NCBI GenBank assembly: GCA_963816435.1
Contig: CAWFKS010000011.1
Coordinates: 1-64,000, forward strand
Direction of reading: 5' to 3'
Source of the DNA: CAWFKS01 sp963816435
Lineage (GTDB): Bacteria; Pseudomonadota; Alphaproteobacteria; Rhizobiales; Rhizobiaceae
Length of the DNA: 64,000 bases
Position numbers and translations under genes: made by a program. Of the stretch, positions 33,741 to 42,109 are shown piece after piece; position 1 is the first letter of the stretch; each line of letters begins with the position of its first letter. The notes below the pieces were generated by a model, which saw only the letters and a program-made list of their open reading frames with translations, was not told where the DNA came from and made no database searches.

Positions 33741-34290
33741 CTAGCCGCCCGCCAGCGGCCGTTGGGCGAGTTCGTCGGCCACCGCCGTGTCGAGCGGCGT
33801 GGCGAAGCTCTTCACGATGAAGCCGAGCGTCAGGTAGAAGCCGACGGTGGCGAGAACGTCGAACAGCCCGTCGGTGCCGACCAGTGCCTTCACCGCCTCG
33901 CGTGTCGTCTTCCGCCAGCGCGCCGCCGTCGAACAGCTCGTCCACGGCCCGCGCCAGCACCGCGTCTTCCTCCGCCATCGCCGCAAGCGGCCCGGCGATC
34001 GAGGCGATGCGCTGGTCCTCGATGCCGCAGGCGCGCGCCCGGCTGACGTGATGGGCCCATTCGTAGGCGGCGCCGGCGCGATGACCGGTACGCAGGATGA
34101 CGATCTCGCTGCGCTGCGTCCCGAGCGCGTTGTCGACCACGATGTGCTGGCGCAGCGGCGCCCAGGCGCGCAGAAGGCGCGGGTCGTGCGCCATGGTGCG
34201 GTAGACGTTGAGCCTGCCGGCGAAGCCGTCGCGCATCCCGGCGATCTCGGCCGGCCAGTCCTCGTCGCCGATCGGCGCGAAATCGCTCAT
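33741..34290 (-). pseudogene. Carboxymuconolactone decarboxylase-like (AhpD-like) protein, one frame change
   Basis: Small all-helical protein of about 182 aa. The first frame carries the core MRDGFAGRLNVYRTMAHDPRLLRAW and VVDNALGTQRSEIVILRTGHRAGAAYEWAHHV, with the conserved Glu/His region of the family. An extra base near 33905 shifts the frame, and the C-terminus VKALVGTDGLFDVLATVGFYLTLGFI follows. The family includes gamma-carboxymuconolactone decarboxylase and AhpD-type peroxidase partners. This member lacks an obvious CxxC pair, so a decarboxylase/isomerase-like role is more likely. It lies between the hydratase and metallo-beta-lactamase-fold genes in one operon. Confidence 0.75.
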
Positions 34291-34369
34291 CGTACGGGGC
34301 TCCTCTCGCAGCTTCGTCCGCCGCCCAGCATAGCCGGAACGGACGCCCTGCCCAGAGAGATGTCCCGGC

Positions 34370-35384
34370 TCAGTGCTCGTGCGCCTGCCCGCAGGCCTGG
34401 CAATAGGCTTCGTGCACCGGGCCGCGGCCGAGATGGTGGCGGAAGCTCTTCATCTCGGCGAAATAAGGGATCGGCGCGCGCGCCGGGCCGCTCCGCGGCG
34501 GCGTTGAAATCGTCGAACAGCGTCTGCACCGTCACCACCACGCGCTCGGCGTCGTTCCAGTCGCGATATTCGCCGAGATCGATCTTGTAGGCCGCCTGCA
34601 GATAGTCCATGCCGGCCTCCCACAGCGGGCGCGCCTCGTCGGTCACGTGTTGCAGATAGTCGCGCATGGTGCGCACGTCGTCCTTGGTCGAGATCGGCCC
34701 GTGGCCGGCCACCACCGTCTCGACGTCCATGCCGAGCACCATGTCGCACACGTCGATCCAGCGCTTCACCGGCCCGTACCAGGCGATCGGCGTGCCCTCG
34801 GTGAACAGGATGTCGCCGGTGTAGACGACCTTGTCGTCAGGCACGTAGATCAGCGCGTCGCCCAGCGAATGCGCCGGCCCCACCTCGATGAGCTGCACCT
34901 TCTTGGAGCCGACCATGATGTCGAGCGTGCCCGAAAACGTCTCGGTCGGCGGCGTCAGCTCGATGCCGGAGAAGTCGAACGGCCGGAAGCATTCGCGCAT
35001 GAACACGCCGGCGCTGCCGAACTGCTCGGCGTTGAGGCAGATGTTCTGCACCACGGCCGGGTCGAAGCGGGCGAAATCGTCCACCGTGCCCTGCGTGCCG
35101 ATGATGCGGGCGTCCTTGACGAGCTGGTTGCCGAACGTGTGGTCGCCGTCGGCATGGGTGTTGACCAGCGTGCCGATCGACTTCGCCGCCGGCACCGCGT
35201 CGCGATAGGCGTCGAGCATCTCGCCCGTCAGCTTCAGGTCGAACAGCGTGTCGACCAGCATCGTCGCCTCGCCGTCGGTGACCAGGCCGGAGTTCGACCA
35301 GCCCCAGCTGCCGTCCGGCAGGAGATAGGCGTAGCAGCCGTTTCCGAGGTCGTGGATGCCTTTGGTAAATTGCCATTTCGCCAT
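34370..35384 (-). pseudogene. Metallo-beta-lactamase-fold hydrolase, frame change near the C-terminus
   Basis: Hydrolase of about 337 aa with the zinc-binding motif NTHADGDHTFG (HxxxDH), a second histidine in VGPAHSLGDALIY and a third in VVAGHGPIS, so both metal sites look intact. Only the last ~37 residues are affected: an extra base near 34484 diverts the frame. With it removed the C-terminus reads PYFAEMKSF, HHLGRGPVHEAY and CQACGQAHEH and stops at 34370-34372. This exposes a Cys-x-x-Cys with nearby histidines. It starts 15 nt after the DctM2 stop, so it belongs to the TRAP2 operon. The substrate, a thioester or lactone perhaps, is unknown. Confidence 0.78.
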
Positions 35385-35399
35385 GGTTTTTCTCCGTTG

Positions 35400-36713
35400 T
35401 CAGACGAGGGCCGTGGCGAGCCACGGGAACAGGAAGACGGCGGTGAGCACGAGCAGCATCATCAGCGCGAAGGGTGCCGCGCCCATGAAGATTTCGCCCA
35501 GCGTCACGTCGCTGTCGGGGCCGAGCGTCGCCTTGATGACGTAGACGGCGATGCCGAATGGCGGCGTCAGCAGCCCGATCTCGACCGCGATCACCACCAG
35601 CACGCCGAGCCAGATCAGGTCGACATTGACGCCGGTCAGGATCGGCAGCGCGATCGGCAGGGTCAGGAGCATGATCGAGGCCGAATCGAGGATCGTGCCG
35701 AGCAGCACGATCACCAGCATCAGAAGCAGGATGATGCCGGTCGGGCCGAAGCCCGACGCCGCCACCCAGCCGCCGAGCGCGGAAGGCAGGCCCGACATGG
35801 TCAGCATGCGCGAATAGAGGCTGGCGCCGATGATCAGGAAGCAGATCGAGGCGGTCGTGTGCCCGGTCTGCACCAGCACCTGCCAGAAGCTCGCCCAGGT
35901 CAGCCGCCGCTTGGCGAGCGAGATGACCAGCGCGCCGAGAGCGCCGGCGGCCCCGGCCTCCGTCGGCGTGAACACGCCGCCGTAGATGCCGCCCAGCACC
36001 AGCCCGATCAAAAGCACGATCGGGAAGATCTTGATCGCCATCTCGCCGGCGCTCATGTCCCGCGGCTCCTCCACCGCGCGGTGCGCGCCGCCGACGAAGC
36101 CGCCGGCGAACCGCGCCATGACGAGGATGCCGATGCAGTAGACCACCGACAGCAGGACGCCGGGAATGACGCCGGCGATGAACAGCGAGCCGACCGACTG
36201 TTCCGTCAGCACGCCGTAGAGGATGAACAGCAGGCTCGGCGGGATCAGCATGCCGAGTACCGAGGAGCCGGCCACCACGCCGACCGAGAACCGGCCTGTA
36301 TAGCCGTGACGGATCATCTCCGGCACCGCGACCTTGGTGAACACGGCCGCCGAGGCGATCGAGATGCCGGTGATCGCGGCGAACACGGCGTTGGCGGCGA
36401 CGGTGGCGATGCCCAGCCCGCCGAGCACCCGGCGGAAGAGCTGCGCCGCCACCTCGAACGTGTCGCGCCCGATGCCGGCCACCGCCACCAGCAGCCCCAT
36501 GAAGACGAACAGCGGCACGACGCCGAACAGATAGTCGGAGATGGCGTCCTTGAAGGCCAGCACCATCACGTTGGAGGCGATCTGGAAATTGTCGCGCAGC
36601 ATCCACACGCCGACGAAGGACAGAAGCATCAGCGCCACCGCCACATGCATGCCGGCATAGATCAAGACCAGCATGACGCCGATCGAGGCGAGCGCGATTT
36701 CGACGCCGCTCAT
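35400..36713 (-). CDS. TRAP transporter large permease DctM (system 2)
   Basis: Large TRAP permease of 437 aa, about twelve membrane segments. Key blocks are LFGVVPLFVFMGLLVAVAG, TVAANAVFAAITGISIASAAVFTKVAVPEM, GSSVLGMLIPPSLLFILYG, GIYGGVFTPTEAGAAGALG and LLTPPFGIAVYVIKAT. It is the same length as DctM of system 1 and similar over its whole length. Its ATG overlaps the DctQ2 stop (ATGA). Together with DctP2 (37340-38414) and DctQ2 it forms a complete importer at the head of the minus-strand operon. Confidence 0.9.
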   Translation of the reverse strand: MSGVEIALASIGVMLVLIYAGMHVAVALMLLSFVGVWMLRDNFQIASNVMVLAFKDAISDYLFGVVPLFVFMGLLVAVAGIGRDTFEVAAQLFRRVLGGLGIATVAANAVFAAITGISIASAAVFTKVAVPEMIRHGYTGRFSVGVVAGSSVLGMLIPPSLLFILYGVLTEQSVGSLFIAGVIPGVLLSVVYCIGILVMARFAGGFVGGAHRAVEEPRDMSAGEMAIKIFPIVLLIGLVLGGIYGGVFTPTEAGAAGALGALVISLAKRRLTWASFWQVLVQTGHTTASICFLIIGASLYSRMLTMSGLPSALGGWVAASGFGPTGIILLLMLVIVLLGTILDSASIMLLTLPIALPILTGVNVDLIWLGVLVVIAVEIGLLTPPFGIAVYVIKATLGPDSDVTLGEIFMGAAPFALMMLLVLTAVFLFPWLATALV

Positions 36714-37264
36714 TTCCGCCCGCCTGCCGCGCGGCGCGCATGAGATGCGGCCTGCCGCAGGAATTCCAGCGCGGTCGCGACGATGCCGGCCAGCATCAGC
36801 GCGAACAGCGGCCATTGCGGCACGGTGAAGAAGCCGGGATTGCCCATGAAGTGGCGTTCCGGCGACTGCCATGCCTGCAAAAGGCTTGGCCAGAAGCGCC
36901 AGGCGATCACCGCCAGCAAGACGCCGCCGACAAGGTGGAACAGCGCAAGCAGACCGGATCGCACCGCCGGCGCGCGCCTTTCCAGCATGGTCAGCAGCAC
37001 GTCTGAGCGCGTCATCGAGCCCGAGCGCAGCGTGTGGGCGAGTTGCAGGAAGACGATGCCGACGATCGAGAAGGCGACCAGTTCGGCCACGCCGGCGATC
37101 GGCGCGTTGAGCGCGGTGCGTCCGAAGATGTCGGCGTTGATCAACAGCATCAGGCCGATGATCCAGACCGTCCCCAGCGCGTTCATGCCGCCGATGATCA
37201 GGCCGAACACGCCGACGCGTTCCGCTTCGCCCTGCTCTTCGGGAAAGCCTGGTTCGCCTGCCAT
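36710..37264 (-). CDS. TRAP transporter small permease DctQ (system 2)
   Basis: Small membrane subunit of 184 aa with four hydrophobic helices: IIGGMNALGTVWIIGLMLLINADIFGR, the conserved VAELVAFSIVGIVFLQLAHTLRSGSM, a third helix near residue 110 and a fourth near 155. The N-terminus is acidic and cytoplasmic. It follows DctP2 after a 75-nt gap containing a strong hairpin, and overlaps DctM2. The intact gene serves as the template for reading the broken DctQ of system 1. Confidence 0.88.
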   Translation of the reverse strand: MAGEPGFPEEQGEAERVGVFGLIIGGMNALGTVWIIGLMLLINADIFGRTALNAPIAGVAELVAFSIVGIVFLQLAHTLRSGSMTRSDVLLTMLERRAPAVRSGLLALFHLVGGVLLAVIAWRFWPSLLQAWQSPERHFMGNPGFFTVPQWPLFALMLAGIVATALEFLRQAASHARRAAGGRK

Positions 37265-37300
37265 CGAGGCCTGATCCTCCGCCTTGCATGCGAAAAAGGA

Positions 37301-37331
37301 GGCCCGGCAGCCGCGAACGGCGTGCCGGGCC
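37301..37331 (-). terminator. Attenuator hairpin between dctP2 and dctQ2
   Basis: Perfect 9-bp arms GGCCCGGCA (37301-37309) and TGCCGGGCC (37323-37331) with a 13-nt loop, immediately downstream of the binding-protein stop at 37340 on the minus strand. Its placement matches the hairpins after ytfQ, livK and smoE, consistent with higher expression of the binding protein. Confidence 0.55.
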
Positions 37332-37339
37332 AGGGAGGA

Positions 37340-38414
37340 TCACTCCGCGAGGTAGTCGCGCACGAAGGTGAAGCCGTCGGCCTTCAGGGCGTCGCGATAG
37401 GCTTCCAGCACCTTGCGGGCCGGCTCGCCGCGCGCCTCGGCCGCCGCCATCCACGCGGTGGTCGGGTTCGGCATGTTGTTGATCCAGGCCTTGCGTTCGG
37501 CGTCGTCGAACTCGACCATCTTGCCGCCGCCTTCCTGCAACGTCTTCTTGGCCGACTCGTAGCGGGCGTCCTGCTCGTCGAAATAGGCCTTGGTGTAGGC
37601 CGTCGCCGCGGTGCGGAAAGCCGCCTTCGTTTCGTCGGAGAACGTATCCCAGACCGGCTTGGCCACACCCAGCCCGCCGATATACATGGCCCCGAAATGC
37701 ACGAGGTTGAAGTTGGGCGCCACCTCGTAGAGCTTCGCCGGCACGTTCGCCGTCATCCAGCCGATATTGCCGTCGTACACACCGGTCTTGATGTCGTTGT
37801 AGAAGCTGACATAGCTGCCCTGCACGCCGACCGCACCGGTTCCCGCCAGCCAGGCGAGGTTGGGGCCTGCGCCGCCGATCTTCACGCCGTCGAGGTCGGA
37901 AACCTTCGTAAGCTCCTTGGTCGAGGCAATGTTGTAGTCGTCGATGGCGATGCCGCCGCCGATATAGACGACGCCGGTCGCCTCTTCGAGCTGGTCGAGC
38001 GCGCCCTCCGTCTCCGTCAGCGCCTTTTCGACCGCTGTCGCCACCCCGCGGGCGTCGGCAGGGCCGAACGGCATCGCGTAGGTGAGGTTGAGCAGGCCCA
38101 TCGTCGCCGGGTTGAACACGCCGCTCATCTGGCCGACGTCCATGATGCCGGTCTGGAAGGCCTCGACCTCCGAGCCGAGCTTGACGATCGTGCCGCCGTA
38201 GCCCTGCGTCCAGTTGATCTTGACGTCGCCGGTCTTGGCGAGCTCGGCGTCGACGGTGGGGATGAAGGTTTCCTTGAGGTGCTTCACCCAAAGGAACACT
38301 TCCGGGTGCCCGGACGCGATCGTCAGGTTGATCGTCTCCTGCGCGAGCGCCTGGGCGGAAGCCATGCGCGAGCGCGACGGCGGCGACGCCGCCAAGCAAT
38401 GCGTTGCGATACAT
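37340..38414 (-). CDS. TRAP transporter substrate-binding protein DctP (system 2), frame change in signal peptide
   Basis: Periplasmic binding protein of about 357 aa. The mature protein is in one intact frame (ETINLTIASGHPEVFLWVKHL, LNLTYAMPFGPADARGVATAVEKAL, DIKTGVYDGNIGWMTANVPAKLYEVAPNF). The first 16 codons from ATG 38414 (MYRNALLGGVAAVALA) are in another frame and join at about 38366 with one extra base to give a normal signal peptide ending ALAQ. Starting at the internal ATG 38365 instead would leave no export signal, which is why the upstream start is preferred. Good GAAAG/GGGAGG sequence lies upstream. The ligand is unknown. Confidence 0.82.
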
Positions 38415-38467
38415 TCTTTCCTCCCGTGTCGGCGCCGGGCTCTCTCCCTGCCGGCGCTTCTCGGAGG

Positions 38468-38518
38468 ACGCTAGGACAATTTGAACAGGTTGACAAGAAC
38501 TTTGGCATGACGTTCAAT
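38468..38518. promoter_or_regulatory. Overlapping divergent promoters of dctP2 and the TetR gene
   Basis: On the plus strand TTGACA (38490-38495) and TTCAAT (38513-38518) are 17 bp apart, facing the TetR gene. On the minus strand TTGTCA (38496-38491) and TAGCGT (38473-38468) are also 17 bp apart, facing dctP2. The two -35 elements share the same bases, so occupation of one should exclude the other and a single bound TetR protein could block both. Functional use is inferred. Confidence 0.45.
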
Positions 38519-38568
38519 CCCGCCATCGAACGGCGGCCGCCCGGCCGTCGGACCCGCCACGGAAGCCG

Positions 38569-39270
38569 ATGGCCAGAACCCGAAAAACCGATCAGGACCA
38601 GAAGGTTGTCGCGATCGAGCCGACGCAGCGCAATTCGGCGTTGACGCGCACCCGTATCCTGGAGGCGGCCGAGCAAGGCTTCGCCGATCACGGCTTCGAC
38701 GGCGTCTCGGTGCGCCAGATCGCCATGCGCGCCGACGTCCCTGTGGCGCTCATCAACTACCATTTCGGCGGAAAGGAAGGTCTCTACCGCGCGATCTTCG
38801 AGATGCGTGCGCCGATGATCGTCGACCAGCGCATCGCCGGCCTGCGGCTCGCCGAGATGGAGTCCGACGAGGACCGCAAGGTCGAGATGATCGTCAAGGC
38901 GGTGCTGGTGCCAAACCTGCACATGCGCAGCACCGAGAAGAATTCCAGCTACGCCCGCATCCTGGCGCGCGAGGTCTCCGACCCGAAGTCGCACCGGCGC
39001 GGCGTCATAGAGGAGTTCTTCGACCCGATCGCCTACAAGGTCATGGAGGCGCTGCAGAAGGCGCTGCCTGACCGCACGGTCGAGGAGATCAACTGGGGCT
39101 ACCAGGCGATGCTCGGCGTCATGGTCTACACCATGGCCGATACCGGCCGCATCAGCCGGCTTTCCGGCGGTCGGTGCGACCCCGAGGACGAGATGGCCAC
39201 CGCCACCCATCTGGTGGCGCTGATGAAGGCGGCGCTGCTCTACGGCCGGCCGCCGCGAACGGAAGAATGA
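38569..39270 (+). CDS. TetR family transcriptional regulator
   Basis: Regulator of 233 aa. The helix-turn-helix lies at about residues 25-70 (ALTRTRILEAAEQGFADHGFDGVSVRQIAMRADVPVALINYHFGGKEGLY), a near-canonical TetR sequence. The C-terminal helical domain (TetR_C, CECR-like) contains the ligand pocket and dimer interface. It is divergent from the TRAP2 operon with overlapping promoters, and 40 nt upstream of the second FAH-family gene on the same strand. It probably represses the TRAP2 operon in response to an imported or processed acid. The effector is unknown. Confidence 0.85.
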   Translation: MARTRKTDQDQKVVAIEPTQRNSALTRTRILEAAEQGFADHGFDGVSVRQIAMRADVPVALINYHFGGKEGLYRAIFEMRAPMIVDQRIAGLRLAEMESDEDRKVEMIVKAVLVPNLHMRSTEKNSSYARILAREVSDPKSHRRGVIEEFFDPIAYKVMEALQKALPDRTVEEINWGYQAMLGVMVYTMADTGRISRLSGGRCDPEDEMATATHLVALMKAALLYGRPPRTEE

Positions 39271-39310
39271 CCGGCCGCAGCGGGCGGCAGGCTCAACGGG
39301 AGGAGAACCG

Positions 39311-40295
39311 ATGAAGCTCGTCACTTACGAAAAGGACGGATCGCAGCGCGCCGGCGCACTGGTCGACGGCGACACAAGGATCGTCGATCTCGCCGCCGCG
39401 CACGAGGCGGCCTTCGGCGAAGCCTATCCGGCGTTCGCCTCGGTGCAGGCGATGATCGAGGCCGGCGACGCCGCGCTCGACCGCGCCTACGAGGCAGTCA
39501 GGAAGGGCGATGGCGCCAGCATCGCCCGCGACGGCGTGCGGCTTCTCGCCCCCGTGCCGGTTCCCGTCCAGATCCGCGACTGCCTGTGCTTCGAGCTCCA
39601 TCTCAAGCAGGCCTTCGCGGCGGTCAGGCGCATTCGCGCCAACGCCACGCCGGATCCGGAAGCCGCGATGAAGGAGTATCGAGGCAAAGGGCCTGTTCGG
39701 CGTGCCGCAGACCTTCTACGAGCAGCCGATCTACTACAAGGCCAACCGCTTCTCCGTCATCGGCACCGACGAGGACGTCTACTGGCCGCGCTATTCCAAG
39801 CTGATGGATTTCGAGCTCGAGTTCGGCTTCTACGTGCGCAAGAAGGGCGTCGACATCGCCCGCGACAAGGCGCGCGACTACATCTACGGCTACACGATCT
39901 TCAACGATTTTTCCGCCCGCGACGCCCAGACCCAGGAGATGGGCGGCCAGCTCGGCCCGGCCAAGGGCAAGGACTTCGACTACGGCAACGCCATGGGCCC
40001 GTGCCTGGTCACCGCCGACGAGCTGAAGGACCCCTACGACCTGACGATGATCTGCCGGGTCAACGGCGAGGAATGGGGCCGCGGCAGCTCCTCCACCATG
40101 TACTGGAAGTTCGAGGACCTGTTGGCCCACGTCTCGCAGTCCGAGACCGTCCATCCCGGCGAGTTCTTCGGCTCCGGCACCGTCGGCAACGGCTGCGGCG
40201 TCGAGCACATGAAGTTCCTCGAGCATGGCGACGTGGTCGAGCTCGAGGTCGAGGGCATCGGCATCCTTCGTAACCGCGTGCTTACGCGCCAGTAG
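39311..40295 (+). pseudogene. Fumarylacetoacetate hydrolase family protein (copy 2), one frame change
   Basis: Hydrolase of about 327 aa when joined. The first frame (ATG 39311, GGGAGGAG upstream) gives the N-terminal domain and VQIRDCLCFELHLKQAF, ending near 39680. After an extra C the second frame gives GLFGVPQTFYEQPIYYKANRF and the catalytic part MDFELEFGFYVRKKG, IYGYTIFNDFSARDAQ and GSGTVGNGCGVEHMKF. It is a full-length relative of copy 1 (26069-26965), sharing the YEQPIYYK, NRFS and GQLGPAKGKDFD segments. The two copies lie outside the two TRAP systems, as if a FAH-TRAP unit was duplicated. Confidence 0.8.
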
Positions 40296-40361
40296 AGGTC
40301 CCGCCCCTGCCGTCGGCGCGCCGTGGATGCCATCTTCGCGCCGATGCGGTAGTCTCGCCCC

Positions 40362-40383
40362 GTCCCCGGCCCGCTCCGGGGAC
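40362..40383 (+). terminator. Hairpin between FAH copy 2 and the acyl-CoA ligase
   Basis: 8-bp arms GTCCCCGG (40362-40369) and CCGGGGAC (40376-40383) around a 6-nt loop, in the 113-nt gap and 26 nt before the ligase ATG. It may end the FAH transcript or act in the ligase leader. No T-run follows. Confidence 0.35.
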
Positions 40384-40408
40384 CGCCATCTCGTTCCGGG
40401 TGCCGCTC

Positions 40409-41905
40409 ATGAACGTCTATTCCCTTCTCACCGATGCCGTCAGGCGCCGCGGCGGCGAGACCGCCATCCGCTGGGGTGGGAAACGGATGTCCTACCGCGA
40501 GTTCGACGGCGCCTGCGCCGCGCTCGGCGACTGGCTGGCCGCCAAGGGCTGTGCGCGCGGCGACCGCGTGCTTCTCTTCCTGCGAAACGGCTTCGAGTTC
40601 CCGCCGCTGCTGATGGCGGTGATGCGCGCCGGGCTCGTCGTCGTGCCGACCAACGCCAAGCTGCACCCGCGCGAGGTGGCCTGGATCGCCGGCGACGCCG
40701 GGCCGAAGCTGATCTTCACCCATGCCGAATACGTCGACGAGCTCGCAGCCGCGCTGCCGGCAGGCGGCGATGTCGAGCTGGTCGCCATCGAGGAATTCGC
40801 CCTGCCCGCCCCGGCCGCGCAGCCAGGTCCGGCAGCGGAAGTCGCGCCCGACGACCCCGCCTGGATCTTCTACACCTCCGGCACCACCGGCAAGCCGAAG
40901 GGCGCCACGCTCAGCCACCGCAACCTGATCGCCTCGGCGGTCAACTGCCTGGCCGACGTGTTCGACTTCCGCGAGACCGACCGCGTGCTGCACGTCGCGC
41001 CGCTGTCGCACGGCAGCGGCATCTACCTGCTGCCCTCGCTGGCGCGCGGTGCCGAAAACATCGTCTACGACCGCGCCGGCTTCCGCCCCGACGAGGTCTT
41101 CGACACGGTCGCCGCCCTGTCGATCACGGCGATCGCCTTCGTCGCGCCGACCATGATCGTGCGCCTGCTCGACGCGGCCCCGCGCGATGACATCGGGTCC
41201 TTGCGCGGCGTCGTCTATGGCGGCGCCACAATTCACCTCGAACACATCCGCGCCGCCGTCGCCCGCTTCGGGCCGATCTTCCACCAGCTCTACGGCCAGG
41301 GCGAGGCGCCGATGACGATCTCCTACCTGCCCGGCCCCGACCATCTCGGCGCCGACGACGAGACGCTGGTCTCGGCCGGCTATGTGCGCAGCGGCGTCGA
41401 GATACGACTGGTCGATGCCGACGATCGCGACGTGCCGCCCGGCGAGGACGGCGAGATCTGCGTGCGCGGCGACGTCGTCATGACCGGCTACTGGCGCAAC
41501 CCGGAGGCCACCGCCAGGGCGCTCAAGGGCGGCTGGCTGCACACCGGCGACATCGGCCGCTTCGATTCCGGCGGCCGCCTGCGCGTGCTCGACCGCCGCC
41601 ACGACACCATCATTTCGGGCGGCACCAACATCTACCCGAAGGAGATCGAGGACGTCATCGCCGCCCACCCCGCGGTGCGCGAGGTCATCGCCTTCGGCGT
41701 GCCCGACCCCGAATGGGGCGAGAGCGTCGCCGTGGCGATCGTCGCCGACGATCCGGCGCTCGACGAGGCAGCCGTGCTCGCCTTCTGCAAGGCCAATCTC
41801 GCCAGCTTCAAGAAGCCGAAGCGCATCGTCTTCATGGAAGAATTGCCCAAGAACGCCTACGGCAAGGTGCTGCGCCGCGACCTGCGTGAACAGCACTCGG
41901 CCTGA
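40409..41905 (+). CDS. AMP-dependent acyl-CoA synthetase/ligase
   Basis: Adenylate-forming enzyme of 498 aa that activates a carboxylic acid to its CoA thioester. The ATP/AMP motif FYTSGTTGKPKGATLSH is near residue 155. YGQGEAPMTI takes the place of the usual YGxTE (A5) motif, and GWLHTGDIGRFDSGGRLRVLDRR and GGTNIYPKEIEDVIAAHPAV are present, with the catalytic lysine in KNAYGKVLRRDL at the C-terminus. ATG 40409 is taken; an in-frame GTG lies at 40400. With the Liv-type importer 204 nt downstream and the ring-product enzymes upstream, the substrate is probably an aromatic, branched or alicyclic acid, which cannot be narrowed from sequence. Confidence 0.87.
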   Translation: MNVYSLLTDAVRRRGGETAIRWGGKRMSYREFDGACAALGDWLAAKGCARGDRVLLFLRNGFEFPPLLMAVMRAGLVVVPTNAKLHPREVAWIAGDAGPKLIFTHAEYVDELAAALPAGGDVELVAIEEFALPAPAAQPGPAAEVAPDDPAWIFYTSGTTGKPKGATLSHRNLIASAVNCLADVFDFRETDRVLHVAPLSHGSGIYLLPSLARGAENIVYDRAGFRPDEVFDTVAALSITAIAFVAPTMIVRLLDAAPRDDIGSLRGVVYGGATIHLEHIRAAVARFGPIFHQLYGQGEAPMTISYLPGPDHLGADDETLVSAGYVRSGVEIRLVDADDRDVPPGEDGEICVRGDVVMTGYWRNPEATARALKGGWLHTGDIGRFDSGGRLRVLDRRHDTIISGGTNIYPKEIEDVIAAHPAVREVIAFGVPDPEWGESVAVAIVADDPALDEAAVLAFCKANLASFKKPKRIVFMEELPKNAYGKVLRRDLREQHSA

Positions 41906-42014
41906 ACCGCCGCCTTCGACGCCATTCGTCTCCCATCCGATGCTGATGTCCGCAGCCGCCGCCACGCGCCTGCGCGGCGTTTACGTCGGGCGCCCGCGCC
42001 CTACCCTTCCTGTG

Positions 42015-42042
42015 CGGGGGGCGAAAAATCTCGTTCCCCCCG
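42015..42042 (+). terminator. Hairpin between the acyl-CoA ligase and livK
   Basis: CGGGGGG (42015-42021) and CCCCCCG (42036-42042) form a 7-bp stem around an A-rich loop, 110 nt after the ligase stop and 68 nt before livK. It probably separates the ligase transcript from the Liv operon. The remaining 204-nt gap shows no clear promoter. Confidence 0.4.
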
Positions 42043-42109
42043 TGACCTCTCGCGCCTGAGACGCTAGACGAACCGCAACAACAATCCGCAACCACAGGGA
42101 GAAGAAGCC

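Noticed and set aside
35400..38414. A single minus-strand open frame of about 1004 codons
   Set aside because: It is DctM2 in its true frame fused to out-of-frame readings of DctQ2 and DctP2. The DctQ2 and DctP2 proteins are recognisable in other frames and the middle part resembles no protein.
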